Origin: DATIRA01 sp964553405
GTDB lineage: Bacteria; Pseudomonadota; Gammaproteobacteria; Steroidobacterales; Steroidobacteraceae
Length of the DNA stretch: 7,081 nt
Reading direction: 5' to 3'
NCBI GenBank assembly: GCA_964553405.1
Contig: CAZKLS010000129.1
Span: 1-7,081, forward strand
Below are positions 6,020 through 7,081 of the stretch, in pieces (the first letter of the stretch is position 1; each line of letters opens with the position of its first letter). The notes beneath the pieces were generated by a model, which saw only the letters and a program-made list of their open reading frames with translations, had not been told where the DNA came from and made no database searches. The translations under genes were made by a program, and so were the position numbers.

Positions 6020-7081
6020 GAACAGGACCGGCCAGGACCCTGGTCGCAGGAGTGGCGCTGATGTGCATGGCTGGCTTCGCCGGTTCCGGCAACGCGGCGG
6101 ACCTGGACGCGGCGGCTGCCGGGCGCTTCGCCCGGCTGGCGCTCGAATGTGTCCACAAGGAGTACCCGAACAAGATCGCGCACGTGCTGCAGGGCGACGG
6201 CGACGTCCGCCCGCCGCGCGAGCTGACGCCCGCCTTTTATGGGTGCTACGACTGGCACTCGTCGGTGCACGGCCACTGGCTGCTGGCGCGGCTGGCGCGC
6301 TTGTACCCCGGCGCGGAATTCGCTGCGCCGGCCCGCGCCGCGCTGGCGCGCAGCCTGACCGCCGCGAACATCGAGGCCGAGGTGGCGTACCTGCGCGGCA
6401 GCGGCCGCAGTTCGTTCGAGCGGCCCTACGGCCTCGCCTGGCTGCTGGCGCTTGCCGGCGAGCTGCGCAGCTGGAGGGATCCGGCGAGCGAGTCCTGGAT
6501 CGCGGCGCTCGCCCCGCTCGAGGCCGAGGCCGCCTCCCGCATCAAGGCGTGGCTGCCGAAGCTGCGCTATCCGATCCGGGTCGGCGAGCACAGCCAGACT
6601 GCGTTCGCGTTCGGCTTGATTCACGACTGGGCGGTCGCGGCCGGCGATGCCGCGATGCTGTCGCTGCTCGATTCCAGGGGCCGCGATTACTACCTCGGCG
6701 ACACGGGCTGCCCACTCGCCTACGAGCCCTCGGGCGAGGATTTCCTCTCGCCATGCCTGGCCGAAGCCGACTTCATGCGGCGCATCCTGACAACGAAGGA
6801 ATTCTCCCGGTGGTTGCAGGCCTTCATGCCGTCGATTCCATCCGAAACGGGTTCCGGGTGGCTCATGCCCGCCGAAGTCACCGACCGAAGCGATCCGAAG
6901 CTCGCGCACATCGACGGCCTGAACCTGAGTCGCGCCTGGATGCTGAAGGGAATCGCGAGCGGCCTCGAGCCGGACGACGAGCGGGTTGCGCCGCTGCTCG
7001 CGGCGGCCGATGCGCACGCCGCGGCGGCGCTGCCCGCGGTCACCGGCGAGCACTACGAGGGCGGCCACTGGCTCGGGACAT
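6016..7081 (+). CDS. DUF2891 family protein, exported (3' end outside window)
   Basis: An open frame of 355 codons runs from ATG 6016 to the window edge. The start overlaps the kef stop as ATGA (6016-6019). Residues 1-27 look like a Sec signal peptide: Arg at 2 and 7, a hydrophobic core, then GNA/A near 27-28, so the product is probably periplasmic. I recognise the family from its conserved blocks: YGCYDWHSSVHGHW (75-88), RPYGLAWLLALAGEL (136-150), YPIRVGEHSQTAFA (185-198), YEPSGEDFLSPCLAEADFMRR (first residues 236-255), HIDGLNLSRAW (298-308) and HYEGGHWLG (346-354). The last block is near the usual C-terminus, so only a small part should be missing. The biochemical function is unknown. The regular helical pattern with clustered Trp, His, Asp and Glu resembles alpha/alpha-toroid carbohydrate enzymes, but this is inference. 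Translational coupling to the antiporter suggests co-expression, not a proven shared role. Confidence 0.88.
   Translation, partial: MRTGPARTLVAGVALMCMAGFAGSGNAADLDAAAAGRFARLALECVHKEYPNKIAHVLQGDGDVRPPRELTPAFYGCYDWHSSVHGHWLLARLARLYPGAEFAAPARAALARSLTAANIEAEVAYLRGSGRSSFERPYGLAWLLALAGELRSWRDPASESWIAALAPLEAEAASRIKAWLPKLRYPIRVGEHSQTAFAFGLIHDWAVAAGDAAMLSLLDSRGRDYYLGDTGCPLAYEPSGEDFLSPCLAEADFMRRILTTKEFSRWLQAFMPSIPSETGSGWLMPAEVTDRSDPKLAHIDGLNLSRAWMLKGIASGLEPDDERVAPLLAAADAHAAAALPAVTGEHYEGGHWLGT

Noticed and set aside
5779..7068. 429-codon open frame on the minus strand
   Set aside because: It is the antisense shadow of the end of kef and the DUF2891 gene. The + strand frame has a signal peptide, a strong ribosome binding site and family motifs; the minus frame has only low-complexity Arg-rich sequence.

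Overview
The window is GC-rich and carries four co-directional protein genes on the + strand: the 3' part of an M16 zinc-peptidase-like gene, a lipoprotein alpha-amylase-family enzyme (GH13), a KefB/KefC-type potassium/proton antiporter, and most of an exported DUF2891 protein of unknown function. I see no tRNA, rRNA, CRISPR array, insertion sequence, prophage gene or attachment site. The strong G/C third-position bias, the lipobox lipoprotein and the close match to enterobacterial KefC suggest a high-GC, Gram-negative proteobacterium, probably a gammaproteobacterium. That placement is inference, since no taxonomic marker gene is present.

Layout. Positions 1-2504 hold the peptidase, open at the window start; its HxxEH zinc motif should lie only a few codons upstream of base 1. 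After 14 bases comes the amylase (2519-4171), which has no evident Shine-Dalgarno sequence. A 63-base spacer (4172-4234) holds the ribosome binding site of the antiporter gene inside a 6-bp inverted repeat, plus an 18-codon reading frame that ends over the antiporter start codon. The antiporter (4235-6019) overlaps the DUF2891 gene by ATGA, and a strong AGGAGA precedes that start. The DUF2891 gene runs off the window at 7081, probably only a few residues short of its end.

How the genes may work together. Tight spacing and the absence of visible terminators or promoters are compatible with one transcript, and kef and DUF2891 are very likely translationally coupled. Three of the four products are predicted to act outside the cytoplasm (peptidase, lipoprotein glucanase, DUF2891) and the fourth in the inner membrane. 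I find no shared pathway and no hallmark of a defence, secretion or mobile system. The window looks like chromosomal housekeeping or envelope genes. The points most worth a second look are the uncharacterised DUF2891 protein coupled to the antiporter, the partly altered glutathione pocket of the antiporter, the intermediate GH13 subfamily signature, and the possible RNA control of kef translation.
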